A stretch of 64,000 nucleotides of DNA from Nematopogon swammerdamellus (GCA_946902875.1 OX336336.1:3876545-3940544); one strand, 5' to 3'; positions 9,170-19,317 are shown, numbered from the stretch's first letter. Notes: generated by a model not told the origin, from the letters alone. Program-made: numbers and translations.

Positions 9170-10410
9170 ATATATATATATCTATGTCTTGTATTTTGGT
9201 CTTAAGGACCGGATAAATGAACAGAAGCCCGTTTAAGATTCGAACCTGTCCCGATCCCCCGGGACACACAAGTGAGCAGGTTGGGCAGGGGGGAGGGCAG
9301 GGAGCTGACGTCCCTACGACGCTCGTTCTAAAGTCACACACCTGCATTCTGACAGAGTTCTGATGAAATACTAAACACTCTGTTGCCTTCTCGCTTCATT
9401 TCTAAATTCTCTTGCAATTACTACATACATAGTATATCGGTTTTTAAATTATGGTTTTAATTTTCTTAAAAAAAATCATGTTTGTTTCAGATTTGATTAT
9501 GTACATGATTTTTTTTTAATTATTTTGAATTTAGTGGTTTTGTCCCTCGAGGAGAAAATAAATTATAGAGATGGGGCTTATTTTTTTATTTTTCCAGATT
9601 TTATATTTTCGATGTAATATTTTGTATTTGGAAATTTAATGATTGGTTGCATCAAATTAAATTCGATTTCTAATATTTGGAGTAACTGAGACCAAACATT
9701 TTAGAGTGAAGTCCTAACTTCATAATATGATTCTCAGTTAACTTATTATATTTTTCGAATTGAAAAATTCAGTGTTGCTATCACAGAGAAAGTGATCGCT
9801 TTGGAGAATATTGTTTAATAGGTACTATGGGGCTGGCACAGTCGCAAAGCGACTAAAATCCTATTCAAATAAAGATTTAAAAAAAAATTGAAATATTACA
9901 ATCTGCTGAATGTTTACTGTATAAATACGTGTAACATCAAATAAATAGCGACCGCAGCCTCTAAGTTGTAAACAATAAGTAAATAAACAAACACAATATG
10001 TATGAAGTAATATTGTCTACAAATATTGAATAGGTAATTTTATTCAAACAATATTGGATAGCACCATTGTGACAAACATAATATTTACAAACTTAAATCA
10101 AAATAAAATACGAAATAAGTTTAAAACAATTTTCCTATATAAAAATAAAGATAAAAAATATAAAACTTGAATAATACTGTCGGTACAGTATCGAGTGAAC
10201 GGGTCCGGAGTTCCCGTCGGCTCGGGCAGAGACAACACTAGTTATGGCAAATCTAATCTAAATTAAAACTTATCTATGACTATATTTTGTTGTGTCTTAG
10301 CATTTTCAACAGAGTATTTTTTTAGATAAACGAAACGAAAAACGGTTTGTCAACGTGTACTGAGGGGACATAGCACGTTCAGGTACACGCATAGTCAATA
10401 ACATAACTTA
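9170..10410. other. AT-rich intronic stretch, no feature found
   Basis: No exon with splice sites and no repeat recognised apart from short A/T runs. Confidence 0.4.
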
Positions 10411-10413
10411 GTA

Positions 10414-10953
10414 CAGGGTGCCCCGAGGTCGATCGGCGAAACTTCAGGAGCTGATTCTAATTGCAAAAAAGAACCTTAAAAAATCTTAAAACCATAATTC
10501 AAAAACAATTGTGTATGGGGCTGGTACTTGCATAAAATTAATAACCCCACTGCATCTCTCCCAGTGCATGTCGTAAAAGGCAACTAAGGGATATGGACGA
10601 GATGCCATGCTAAAGGACGACAGGTTGGTCACCTCTCACCTTGGCCTGGTCCTTCCACCGAGTTAGGCAGTAGGTCAGTCTTTATGCCTTAATTGTTGCT
10701 TGAGAATTATCTTGTCCTAATACTTCACGTGTTGTGCTGTAATTTACTTGAGTTTCTTGCAGCACAACACCGATTACTTTGCTTACCCCGATTGTCGGGA
10801 TACAGTGTGCTGTATGTATGTACGTACATTCTGCTTTCACTAATTTATTTAAAAAAAAATTAAAAAGAATAATTTTTTTTAAAGAAGTGTTGTCCCTTTT
10901 TGCGAGTCGAATCTGAATTGTGAAGTTTCGCTGATCGATCTCGGAACACCCGG
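10414..10953. mobile_element. TA-flanked inverted-repeat element T3, split by a family C insertion
   Basis: Left end cagggtgccccgaggtcgat and right end, inverted, ccgggtgttccgagatcgat; the similarity extends through cgaaacttca, gattc and tgcaaaaa for about 60 bp. TA flanks both ends. The interior is largely a family C copy (10508-10835), implying a later insertion into T3. Confidence 0.75.
10508..10835 (+). mobile_element. Family C repeat, near full length
   Basis: The order is ggggctggtacttgc, accccactgcatctctccc, gtcgtaaaaggcaactaagg, gatgccatgctaaagg, tcctctcaccttgg-like text, ttgcagcacaacaccgatta, gattgtcgggatacag and tgtatgtatgtac. It matches 35776-36117 and 57517-57777 throughout. Confidence 0.8.
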
Positions 10954-11347
10954 TACATGAAGGTAATTCAACAAATTTGCTAACTCGTAAAAATGCAAAT
11001 GTTCACATAACTTACTTAAACAGATAATGCACTGACTCCGCTTTTCGCATTGGTATAACATAGTACAAACTAAGCCAACGGACAAGCGACTACCGATTGC
11101 CGTAAAGCAGTGGTGTCAATCCGCACAACTCAATACCTCCATCTCGCTTCCTCGACGGTCATTACAATAAGTGTGAATCAATCAAATTATTATAAAAATA
11201 AAACATATCGTCGGTCAGAAACGAAAGTCCATAATTTTTTTATAACCGACAGAATTAAAACAAACTTACAGATTTTTTAAATTTAGGATGAGTTAACAAA
11301 ACAAAAATTTTACACACACCAAACACTAGATAACACAATTATTACCA

Positions 11348-11510
11348 GCGCCAATAAAAAAAATACGATATGAAAATGACGTCCGCGGTCGCATCCGTGG
11401 TCGCATGTGGCGGCCTGCGCAAGTGTGACAGAACTATACAACTGCGATACTGTCGCGAGTGAGAGAGCACATAAGCGGATCTCATTTTCATGTAGTTTCT
11501 TTATTGGTGC
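11348..11510. mobile_element. Short MITE (163 bp)
   Basis: gcgccaataaaaaaaatacg ... atgaaaatgacgtccgc on the left returns inverted as gcggatctcattttcatgta ... tttattggtgc on the right, giving arms of about 36 bp. No ORF. Confidence 0.7.
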
Positions 11511-11726
11511 GTTTCTAGCACAGAGGGCCTAGCTCTAAGCCGAACCACAGACAACTCCGTAGGAACCGAGATGACAGAAAGTGAGATCTTCCGTAAAACT
11601 TGACTTTCGCGCTCAAACACCCTTCCTTACTTGGAATGTCGATTCATATCTCTCTATAGATTTTAGTCTGATCTTAAAATCACTATAGACTCTGACCATA
11701 GACATAGTTTGTACTGGTCCAGATGT

Positions 11727-11977
11727 TAGAGAGCGTTTCAACTAAAAGTTCCCATCGTCGTTATGTTGGCTCCTCTGTCTATCTTTCAAAACAGCGTTGA
11801 GGGTTGCTATGTGTACAGATTTACCCGTAATTATCGGTATTTACTGTATATATTATACGGGAAATACCGATTACATTATTAGGTAATATAATCTTCACAA
11901 TCTGGCAACCCGAATTTAAACACTGACAGTGGAGCCAACATAACGGCGAAGAGAACTTTTAGTCTAACACTCTCTAC
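11727..11977. mobile_element. Foldback MITE (251 bp)
   Basis: tagagagcgtttcaactaaa ... cgttatgttggctcctctgtc on the left pairs with the inverted gacagtggagccaacataac ... ttttagtctaacactctcta on the right. The inner words gggttgc and gcaaccc also pair. Confidence 0.75.
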
Positions 11978-12256
11978 TTGATAATTTTAATTTAAAAAAA
12001 GCAATCCAAGGACTAGAGAACACACTGGCAGTGAATTAATTTTGTTTCTTTCTCTAACTTATGTATGACAGAACCACTTATGACCCGTGTACTTTTACTG
12101 CACTAGAGCAATTCACAATATGCATTTGATTGTGGAGCCATCTATGCGCGGCCATCACAAATCATTTGACACCGATCGAAATGTAAAACAAGTTGTCCAG
12201 CCTTGCCGATAGATGGCTCTCAACTCAAAAAAGTGAACACCAGCGTCGAAAAACTA

Positions 12257-12791
12257 TTAAGCTAAGCGCAAACTGCGGCGATCAAGGCGATCACGGCGGT
12301 GGCGGTGGCGGTGGCGATCAGATAGGTTATATGCAATTGTGTGTGCAAGAGCACACTGGCGCGGTCGATCGCTGCACGCGTGCGGTCAGTGCGCGGTCCG
12401 ATCGCGGCGGTGGCGGCGGTGGCGATCAGATCGCGCCTGCAGCATCTGATCGCGTGATAATCATAGGAACTGACGAAAGGATGGAGGAAATAATTATAAA
12501 CGAGGTCTACAATCACTCAATTCTATACAATACTGCTCACACGGAATTCAAAAACAGTAAAAAAAAAGTAAAAAATAAAAAAAAAGTTAAATTTAAGAGT
12601 AAAAAAAGTAAAATTTCTTCAATTTTGTAGTTAAAAGTACGAAAATTACGAAATTACGCAAGCACCGCGGCACCACCGCCGCCGAATCTGAACGCTCTGA
12701 TCTGCGCGACTTTTGAACGCCACCGCCACCGCTACCTTGGCCGCCACCGCTATGACCGCCACCACCGCGCCAGTTTGCGCTTAGCTTTATT
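12257..12791. mobile_element. GC-rich inverted-repeat element built on GGC/GGT triplets
   Basis: Left end ttaagctaagcgcaaactg and right end (inverted) aagctaagcgcaaactgg are near-identical. Inside each end lie long runs of ggcggt triplets, with gcgatcag words. The triplets give open reading frames on both strands as a by-product. No transposase domain is visible. Confidence 0.75.
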
Positions 12792-13425
12792 ATTTATTTA
12801 TTACACCACCCTCTCATGTGTGAATTGAACACAGCAATAAAATGGACAAGGCCTTCCTTTAAATCTCACCTCTGCCAACTGCGGTCCCTAAGCGACGTGT
12901 CGGTTTCACACTTGACGAAGGTACATAATCTGATAACCCGAAATTTGTAGGTACACTTAACAATAAAACTTTAACATAACATAAGTGTTTTAAATTCTTT
13001 AATCAGTATCTTGACTTAATGATGAGGTCTCTTTCCCACGGACCAATGGTGAAGTCAACTTTGTAGTTGGGTACATTTAGTACAGACACCACGAGGTGTT
13101 CAAGTAAGGCAATATGTATTTCTTTGGTGCGTACGCTAATTCCGGGTCCCCAGATTACGCATCTAGTGGTTTAGCCATGGAGAAAAGAGGTGAGAGGAGT
13201 TTGCCAGTGCGAGCGAGACACGACCCCCTTGTTCACCAGTGAGTGACGGACCATTTAACTATGTGGATTAATCCATCGCTACTAGAACGATAAAAAAGGT
13301 ATGGACCCCGAACCCTATCCTCGCCAGCGTAACAAGATATAAGTAAAAGCATACTTGTTTCTTTGGACGGTCGCGCGCTGGCCTGTCAGTCTGTCATCGG
13401 GCGCGTTCGCAAAAACCTGTTTAAA
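12792..13425. other. Intronic spacer, nothing firmly identified
   Basis: No exon with matching splice phase and no known repeat family. The last 70 bp lead into the THAP-like remnant. Confidence 0.4.
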
Positions 13426-13510
13426 ATGCCCCCATGCTCTGTGTTTACGTGTAAAAACACTACATCCAAGTTTAGTGTGCACAATAGTGAATATCTTATC
13501 ATCGGTAAGT
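13426..13510 (+). pseudogene. THAP-domain first-exon remnant
   Basis: The plus-strand reading MPPCSVFTCKNTTSKF has the start of a THAP zinc finger: initiator Met, then Cys-x4-Cys followed by a Lys/Asn-rich stretch. It is followed by a splice-donor-like cg|gtaagt at about 13503. THAP domains are DNA-binding modules of P-element transposases and of many host proteins. The remaining zinc ligands are not visible within this exon. It lies antisense in the large intron between exons 6 and 7, so I read it as a transposon relic rather than a host exon. Confidence 0.55.
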
Positions 13511-13731
13511 ACACTCCGCTCCCCGCAACTCGGCGACGCTACTTCTCACACAAGCATTTGACAGTCCGGCGTCCATAGCTTTTTAATCGTTCTAGCATCG
13601 TCACTTAGATGACGTATGCCTCCAGCTGGTGACGACTATTCCGTCCCACGTCTCCTGTCCACTGGCTTAGCTTCTAATGCGTGTGAGTGCGTGGCTATAG
13701 TTGTGTGGGTGGTGTCACGTGGCGGTCTCAC

Positions 13732-13863
13732 CGGGCGCGGCGGAGGGCGCGTGCGCGGCCGGCGAGCGCTGCAGGTCGAGGCGGAGGGAGGAGGGTGGCC
13801 GCGGGTGCGGCGGAGGCAGCGACGACACGAGCGGCGTCTGCGGCGACTCAAGCGGTTTCGTTC
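13732..13863 (-). CDS. Exon 6 of the long minus-strand gene
   Basis: After acceptor tcaccgcag, GA completes a Gly codon with the G ending exon 5. The exon reads TKPLESPQTPLVSSLPPP ... SSLRLDLQRSPAAHAPSAAP for 43 codons plus one base, ending at CCCG|GTGAGA, a strong donor. The junction with exon 5 therefore reads SSFVGTKPLESPQTPLV, with both phases agreeing. It is Pro-rich and likely disordered, with several SP/TP sites. GC content is near 70 percent, well above the flanking intron. Confidence 0.85.
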
Positions 13864-14039
13864 CTGCGGTGACCGTGTACAAAGTAAGGGTTAGAGCATT
13901 ACTTAATAAGTGGAAGCTCGTGGGTGTGGGGGTTTGATCCCACTTCACCGAGTACACTTTTTTGTTTTTCATTTCGACTTCGATAAGCGCATTTTCATGA
14001 GCAAGAGTTGCTTCATGGCTTAGAAGGCCAAACAAGGTA

Positions 14040-14700
14040 AACTGTGGAACGATGCCCTACAAACAAGTCAAAGAACTGTGAAAAGGTGCGCCTCCAAGCA
14101 AGTCAAAGGACTGTGGAAAGGTAACCCTCCAAACAAGTCAAAGAACTGCGGAAGGATGCCCCTCCAAACAAGTCAAAGAACTGCGGAAGGGTGCCCCTCC
14201 AAACAAGTCAACTGTGGAATGCCCCCTTAAACAAGTCAACTGTCGAAGTTTGCCCTTAAAAACAAGTCAAAGAACTGCGGAAGGGTGACCCTCCAAACAA
14301 GCCCACTGTGGAAGGATGACCCCCTAAACAAGTCAACTGTGGAAGGATGTCCCCCTAAACAAGTCAACTGTGGAAGGATGCCCGCCTAAACAAGTCAACT
14401 GTGGAAGGATGCCTCCCCTAAAAAAGTCAACTGTGGAATGCCCCCGAAACAAGTCAACTGTGGAGTGTCCCCTAAACAAATCAACTGTGGAAGGTTGCCC
14501 CTAAAATCAAGTCAAAGAACTGCGGAAGTGTGCCCCTCCAAACAAGTCAAAGAACTGCGGAAGGGTGCCCCTCCAAACAAGTAACTGGAAGGATGCCCCC
14601 CTAAACAAGTCAACTGTGGAAGGGTGCCCCTCCAAACAAGTCAACTGTGGAATGACCCCCCTAAACAAGACAACTGTGGAAGGGTGTCCCTCATTCTTGG
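14040..14700. repeat. Intronic minisatellite of aacaagtca-actgtggaag units
   Basis: About 18 imperfect units of roughly 30-40 bp built from aacaagtcaactgtggaagg and the variant caagtcaaagaactgcggaa, joined by C-rich words such as gatgcccccctaa. Runs of the two variants alternate. It lies wholly in the intron between exons 5 and 6. Confidence 0.9.
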
Positions 14701-14766
14701 ACAATGCTATAGCTACTGCTCACACGCACAATTGCCATTATGTAGAGCCGTGAACACGGTACTAAC

Positions 14767-14963
14767 CTACGAAGGAGCTCTCCAGCCAGTAGAGTTTCTG
14801 GCTGCCGCGCGGGCTGGGCGCGAGGTCCGCGTCGGCGTCGGGCGGGCCCGGCTCGAGCCCGCTCACGTAGTGCACGATCGCCGACGTCACCTCCTTGATG
14901 CTGGTCTGGATCTCCTCGGAGGCGCGCGACGCGGGGCTCTGCACGAGCAGCGACGACGCTAGC
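14767..14963 (-). CDS. Exon 5 of the long minus-strand gene
   Basis: Acceptor ggttgcag|G completes an Arg codon with the AG ending exon 4. The exon then reads LASSLLVQSPASRASEEIQ ... TSIKEVTSAIVHYVSGLE ... GSQKLYWLESSFV plus one base, ending at GTAG|GTTAGT. The SEEIQTSIKEVTSAIVHYV stretch is a plausible amphipathic helix, and the QKLYWLESSFVG block looks like a conserved motif. It is the least low-complexity part of the gene's 3' half and the best query for identifying the family. I cannot name the family from sequence alone. Confidence 0.87.
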
Positions 14964-15168
14964 CTGCAACCGGTGACGAGGACACTTTAGCAATTTTGGT
15001 TACCTATATTATATTATTTTTATTTTATTTTGGAAAGAAACAGGCAAACTACATACATAATAAATGGGTACATACAATTATAAACATTAACCAATAAAGT
15101 TTCCACATAAATTAGATAACTTACAAATATATATATCTTACAAAATAACAAAATACAAAACCGGCCAA

Positions 15169-15507
15169 GTGCGAGTCGAACTCGCGCACCCGAGGGTTCC
15201 GTATCGCCATGTCATGGACAGCGCCACTCACGACATCTATGTATTAGTTAAATGTTTCATACTCTTTTATGTATGATGTCTTTTAGGTAGATGGCGCGCA
15301 TACACTTTTTAGTTTCTTCTATGGAAACCCCGTGAATTTTTTACTTTTTCTTATTTTTATTTTTTGATGTTATATCGGCCATCCATAATAACATCTGTGA
15401 ACATTTCAACGGGCTACGTATTACGGTTCAAGAGATACAGCCCTCAGAAAGACAGACAGACAGCGTAGGCTTAGTAATAGGGTCCCGTACCGGATACGGA
15501 ACCCTAA
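15169..15507 (+). mobile_element. Family F repeat, near full length
   Basis: It opens at ccggccaagtgcgagtcgaa, then gagggttccgtatcgcc, atggcgcgcatacac, gttatatcggcc, tattacggttcaagagatac, cagacagacagcgtaggc, and ends ggatacggaaccctaaaaa. The gggttccgtatc and gatacggaaccc ends are inverted copies. Five other copies occur in the window in both orientations. No ORF. Confidence 0.75.
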
Positions 15508-15530
15508 AAAACAAGAGTTTGGCAAAAACT

Positions 15531-15712
15531 TCGGGGCTTCCGGGGAATATCTTTCCCCACTCCTACAATCCACGGATCTTCAAATTGCGGGTAAATAGCC
15601 TTTCCCCAGCAACATTAGGCCACCTCCAAGCCGGACTGGCACCTCCTCGGAGCGGGGGTTAAATTGGCTGCGCCTGAGGCTTCGACCTCGGGCACAGCCC
15701 GCTAGTTCGGAA
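15531..15712 (+). mobile_element. LINE 3' end fragment
   Basis: ggggaatatctttccccact, aatccacggatcttcaaatt and ttccccagcaacattag match the 3' end of the LINE at 43560-44610. The following ccggactggcacctcctcgg ... gcgcctgaggcttcgacctc block matches, inverted, 43420-43512. Confidence 0.7.
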
Positions 15713-15757
15713 ACAATAAAAAATAAAACAACAGTGCGTGTGCGCAGCGCAGCGTAC

Positions 15758-15918
15758 CTCTCGTGCGGCGTGCGCGGCGTGGAGCAGGCGAGGCGCTCCT
15801 GGCTGCGCCAGCCGAGGTAGGGCTGCCGCGCGCTGAACGAGGAGCGCGCGGAGGGGGAGCAGAGCGGGCTCGCCGCACCGCCGCGCACAGAGCTGCGCGT
15901 CGACGAGCACGGCGACGT
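15758..15918 (-). CDS. Exon 4 of the long minus-strand gene
   Basis: After acceptor gaacgttgcag the exon reads TSPCSSTRSSVRGGAASP ... ARQPYLGWRSQERLACS ... TPRTPHE, 53 codons plus AG, ending at AGAG|GTACGC. The phase-0 start fits the phase-0 end of exon 3, and the two trailing bases fit exon 5. The QPYLGWRSQERL block stands out as non-repetitive and probably conserved. The flanks are Ser/Arg/Pro-rich. Confidence 0.86.
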
Positions 15919-16225
15919 CTGCAACGTTCACAACATGACATATCAACTGACGTGTCCTCTGTACAAGTATTTATTCTGACCATTTTCCTACCCAGCCGAC
16001 GTTACAAACTCATCGATGTGAGTATGAGAAACGATCTCATTCAACCAATCAGAAGGCGTTCTAAGAGGCATCCGGCCCGACTATTGGTTGAAATATGTAA
16101 GTATTTGTGTGAGTTAACGCCGGTAGACCCCCAGCGCACAGACTAGCTGATGAATTTTTGCAGTTCACACAACTAAGAAATTCCCAAAAATGTCTCCTCT
16201 ACCTGCGATGAGCCTAGTGACAGTC

Positions 16226-16880
16226 CTACAGTGAACAAAAAGGCGAGCTGACCTGGTTAGAGTTGAGCCTGCTCGTGGACCACCTTCCGAAGCTGGTGGT
16301 GGCCGGGCTGAGCTGCTGATGGTTGCCGAGCGGCGTGTCCGGCGCTGGCGGCTGGCCCAGGCTGCCCACCGACGTCGTTGAGTCCGCTGGCAGTCCAGCG
16401 CGCGCCCGCAGTCGACGCGGACGCGACCGATAGTGAACAAGACAGCGAGCTGACCTGGTTGAGTTGAGCCTGCTCGTGGACCACCGTCCGAAGCTGGTGG
16501 TGGCTGGACTGAGCTGCTGATGGTTGGCGAGCGGCGTGTTCGGCGCTGGCGGCTGGCCCAGGCTGCCCAGCGACGTCGTCTTCGAGTTGAGTCCGCTGGC
16601 AGACCAGCGCGCGCCCGCAGTCGATGCGGACGCGTCCGATAGTGAAGAACAAGAAGGCGAGCTGACCTGGTTAGAGTTGAGTCTGCTCGTGGACCACCGT
16701 CCGAAGCTGGTGGTGGGTGGCCGGGCTGAGCTGCTGGTGGTTGGCAAGCGGCGTGTTCGGCACTGGTGCCTGGTCCATACTGCCTAGCGAAATCATCTTC
16801 GAGTTGAGTCCGCTGGCAGTCCAGCGCGCGCCCGCAGCCGATGCGGACGCGGCTGATAGTGAACTAGACGGCGAGCTGAC
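16226..16880 (-). repeat. Tandem copies of the 3' end of exon 3, each with a 5' splice site
   Basis: Three further copies of an approximately 210-bp unit follow exon 3. Landmark gcgcccgcag starts shift from the exon 3 copy at 17041 to 16831, 16614 and 16405 (210, 217 and 209 bp apart). Each copy repeats the coding text of LNSKTTSLGSLGQPPAPNT through SRLNSNQ, the donor aaccag|gtcagc (last exon base at 16667, about 16455 and 16253), and about 27-30 bp of intron. A 4-bp insertion near 16708-16721 shifts the frame into a stop at about 16671. The extra copies are therefore probably intronic or non-productive. Confidence 0.85.
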
Positions 16881-17118
16881 CTGGTTAGAGTTAAGCCTGC
16901 TCGTGGACCACCGTCCGAAGCTAGTGGTGGCTGGACTGAGCTGCTGATGGTTGGCAAGCGGTGTGTTCGGCGCTGGCGGCTGGCCCAAGCTGCCCAGCGA
17001 CGTCGTCTTCGAGTTGAGTCCGCTGGCAGTCCAGCGCGCGCCCGCAGCCGAGGCGGACGCGTCCGACAGACGCTTGCGTAGCAGGAAACCCTCGCGGGGG
17101 GTTGGCGCGTTTTTGTAC
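16881..17118 (-). CDS. Exon 3 of the long minus-strand gene
   Basis: Acceptor ccaaattgcag|G supplies the last base of the Trp codon opened by exon 2, giving the junction SLQKLNVPEWYKNAPTP. The exon continues REGFLLRKRLSDASAS ... LGSLGQPPAPNTPLANHQQ ... TSFGRWSTSRLNSNQ, 79 codons ending phase 0 at AACCAG|GTCAGC. The first 20 residues look structured and conserved; the rest is Ser/Pro-rich. The 3' two thirds of this exon plus its donor are tandemly duplicated downstream. Confidence 0.88.
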
Positions 17119-17404
17119 CTGCAATTTGGGGAATATTTCAGCTTCAGAATATGTTGGTAATGGTACTAACATCAAGACAATACATGTTTCATGGGAAAAA
17201 GGACATGTGGCATTAAATCCTCGATTAAATCGATTCATAGGGTGTACATAGGTTACTAATGATGATCATGGACATTCAGTAGTTTAATGCGATTACTGAG
17301 TACCTTTTTAAGCGCTTATTAATGGATTCAAGGTTGAAAAGGAGGTTTGGGAAGAGTGAGATCCAAATCTTGAGACGTTGGAAAGCTTTTTCATGGAAAT
17401 CCGC

Positions 17405-17592
17405 GGGGGCCGGTACTTTAAAAGAATAGCCCCACTGCATCTCTCCCCGTGTATGTCGTAAAAGGCAGCTAAGAGATATGACTCCCTTCTTATATTACTA
17501 GGTGGTAGGGTTTAACCCGCCCGGGTTGGTACCACCGCACTGAATGAAAGGTCGGTCGAAACGGCTATGTAAATAGTTTGCGTTTCCGTCGA
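17405..17592 (+). mobile_element. Chimeric SINE: family C head joined to SINE-A body
   Basis: gggggccggtactttaaaag, agccccactgcatctctccc and gtcgtaaaaggcagctaag (head C) run through tcccttcttatattactagg into tagggtttaacccgcccgg and aaacggctatgtaaatag (body A). It breaks off at 17592, where gaggtctattacggtaatcc begins. That sequence occurs, inverted, at the start of another SINE-A fragment (28471-28494). Confidence 0.8.
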
Positions 17593-18094
17593 GGTCTATT
17601 ACGGTAATCCGACCCGTCAATATTTCCATACCCGTTCGACTGGTAGGGCTCGGAACTCTGCGTATTACGCTCTGCCACTACCCGCCAGCGGGTTGCCGAC
17701 GAGTTGACTTAGGTCGGCGGGTTTCGATCTACCATAGACCAAAGAGAGCCAGGGTGCATTTACACTGAGGCAAGACTAACAAATGTGAAAATACACTATA
17801 TTTGGCCTATTTTTACGATTAATAAATTCGGAGAACGTTTTTAAGCTACAACATATTTAAAAATTGATCTTACAGCTCTTAATAAGCTGTAATTTTAATT
17901 AATATATATAAATCTTATGGCTGTAAGGCAAACGCGCCTTTGCCTGCGTCTTAAAAAAAAAACAGGAACGTCAAATATCTATATCCTCTTTGCGTCAAAT
18001 CAAAAGTTTTCTATTTACGGGCATTTTATCCTCTTTGAGGGAATTACGAATCGATTGCCAAGATAGATAGAAAAAAGAAGAAGAAGAAGAAGAA
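17593..18094. other. Unassigned, begins with a possible transposon end
   Basis: gaggtctattacggtaatcc at about 17592 is also found, inverted, at 28471-28494, so it may be the terminus of an unnamed element. No ORF with recognisable domains. A gaa microsatellite precedes 18097. Confidence 0.4.
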
Positions 18095-18096
18095 CA

Positions 18097-18330
18097 ATGA
18101 GCTGCCCACCGTCCACTTCCAATGCCAACCAAAAGCCTGCCAGGCCAACCCCGGTCCAGCGCAACATCCTGGCGGACTTTCTCGAGCAAAACCCGGGGCT
18201 CGCTCGAGGCCGACTGCGAGGCGACGATGCCAACCGGCGCGCAGTGGACTTGTGGCAGGTTGTGGCTATGCGCCTCAATGCCTACGGCGGCTCGAAACGC
18301 TCATGGAAGGAGTGGAGGAAGGTGGAAGGA
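18097..18330 (+). pseudogene. PIF/Harbinger-type Myb/SANT-like protein, N-terminal part
   Basis: The plus strand reads RPTPVQRNILADFLEQNPG ... NRRAVDLWQVVAMRLNAYGG ... KRSWKEWRKVEGY. This has the layout of the Myb/SANT-like DNA-binding proteins that accompany PIF/Harbinger transposases: a helix ending in FLE-NP, a central LW--VA--LN helix and a final W--WRKV helix. The match to the transposase partner stops near 18330, where an oppositely oriented transposase N-terminus begins. Confidence 0.65.
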
Positions 18331-18549
18331 TATGCTGTCAGAGCGTCTACGGGGAGGCAGCAGTGGCACGATCTCCAGGCATAACTCTTCGAAGAGCGCC
18401 GGCGACAGGCGGTAGACCTTCATAAAGTCACGCCGATCAGCAGCCACCTCTATGGCATGTCGCAACCGTATGTTGCGTCGCCAGCGTTGAAGGTTGTCCT
18501 CATTTTCTTGGCGACGTTTGGCCAGCCAAAGCAGGAGTATGGACAACAT
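18331..18549 (-). pseudogene. PIF/Harbinger transposase N-terminal fragment
   Basis: The minus strand reads MLSILLLWLAKRRQENEDN ... RDFMKVYRLSPALFEELCLE ... IVPLLPPRR. The F---YRLSP-LFEEL--- segment is typical of the N-terminal region of Harbinger-type transposases. The DDE catalytic core is absent. The two genes meet head-on after an internal deletion, so this is a non-autonomous derivative that has kept both start regions. I could not delimit inverted repeats or a 3-bp target duplication. Confidence 0.65.
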
Positions 18550-18573
18550 GATCTAGGCGCTAATACCGTACCG

Positions 18574-18655
18574 TGTGGGGTCGGTACTTAAAAAGAATAG
18601 CCCCACTGCATCTCTCCCCGTCGCATGTCGTAAAAGTCGACTAAGGGATAAGAAA
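18574..18655 (+). mobile_element. Family C head fragment
   Basis: gtgtggggtcggtacttaaa, agccccactgcatctctccc and cgtaaaagtcgactaaggg are present, then the text switches to a full SINE-A at 18660. Confidence 0.75.
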
Positions 18656-18659
18656 ATTC

Positions 18660-19045
18660 GTCAGCCTCGGTAGCTCAGTGGCGCGGTTGGTTAGTCAAGT
18701 GTTATTAAGCAACGCTGAGCGCGGTCAGTGATTGGATGGGTGACCGCTCGACCGTTGGAGGCTGACCGTGGTTCGGATTCCACGTTAAACTGTAGGTCCC
18801 TTCCCTTCTTACCTTACTAGGTGGTAGGGTTTATCCCGGCCGGGTTGGTACCACCGCACTGAACGAAACGTCGGTCGAAACGGCTATGTAAATAGTTCGT
18901 GTTTTCCGTCCAGTTTAGTGTAGCCGACATGAAATGAAGGGAAGCACTGACATGGCACCTAGTTCACCCTGTGTTATGGGCTGACATCACGGATGTTGTG
19001 GGTGATGTAGCCAACCGTGTCAGGTTCCATAAAAAAAAAAAAAAA
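18660..19045 (+). mobile_element. SINE-A, full length
   Basis: gtcagcctcggtagctcagt (A box), ttaagcaacgctgagcgcg and ggatgggtgaccgctcg (5S-like), ccgtggttcggattccacg (B box), then the complete body to caggttccat plus 15 A's. Confidence 0.92.
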
Positions 19046-19317
19046 TATAAAATAAAATAAAATAACATTTATTGTAACTATGGTCTACAGGTGAATTTAT
19101 GCGTACATGAATCAGAAACAGGGTGAATCAATACCTAAATGTGACTTACATTCTATAATTTTTGTGGGAAATTCTAAGAAAAAATCTACAGATCTCACAC
19201 TACGCGCAACTATCAAAGGCATTGAAAATGTAATTTAGAAATAAAGCACACGATAAAATTTGACAAATTTGTTTTATTCAACAGAAAGAAACGATCGATC
19301 TTACAAACAGGGACCAA

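Noticed and set aside
12193..12630. 145-codon plus-strand frame with Gly runs
   Set aside because: It follows the ggcggt triplets of the inverted-repeat element and ends in a Lys-rich low-complexity tail; there is no domain or splice support.
16226..16747. 173-codon minus-strand frame of exon-like repeats
   Set aside because: It lies in the extra copies downstream of exon 3, in a frame reached only after the 4-bp insertion; it is better explained as duplicated exon text than as a separate gene.
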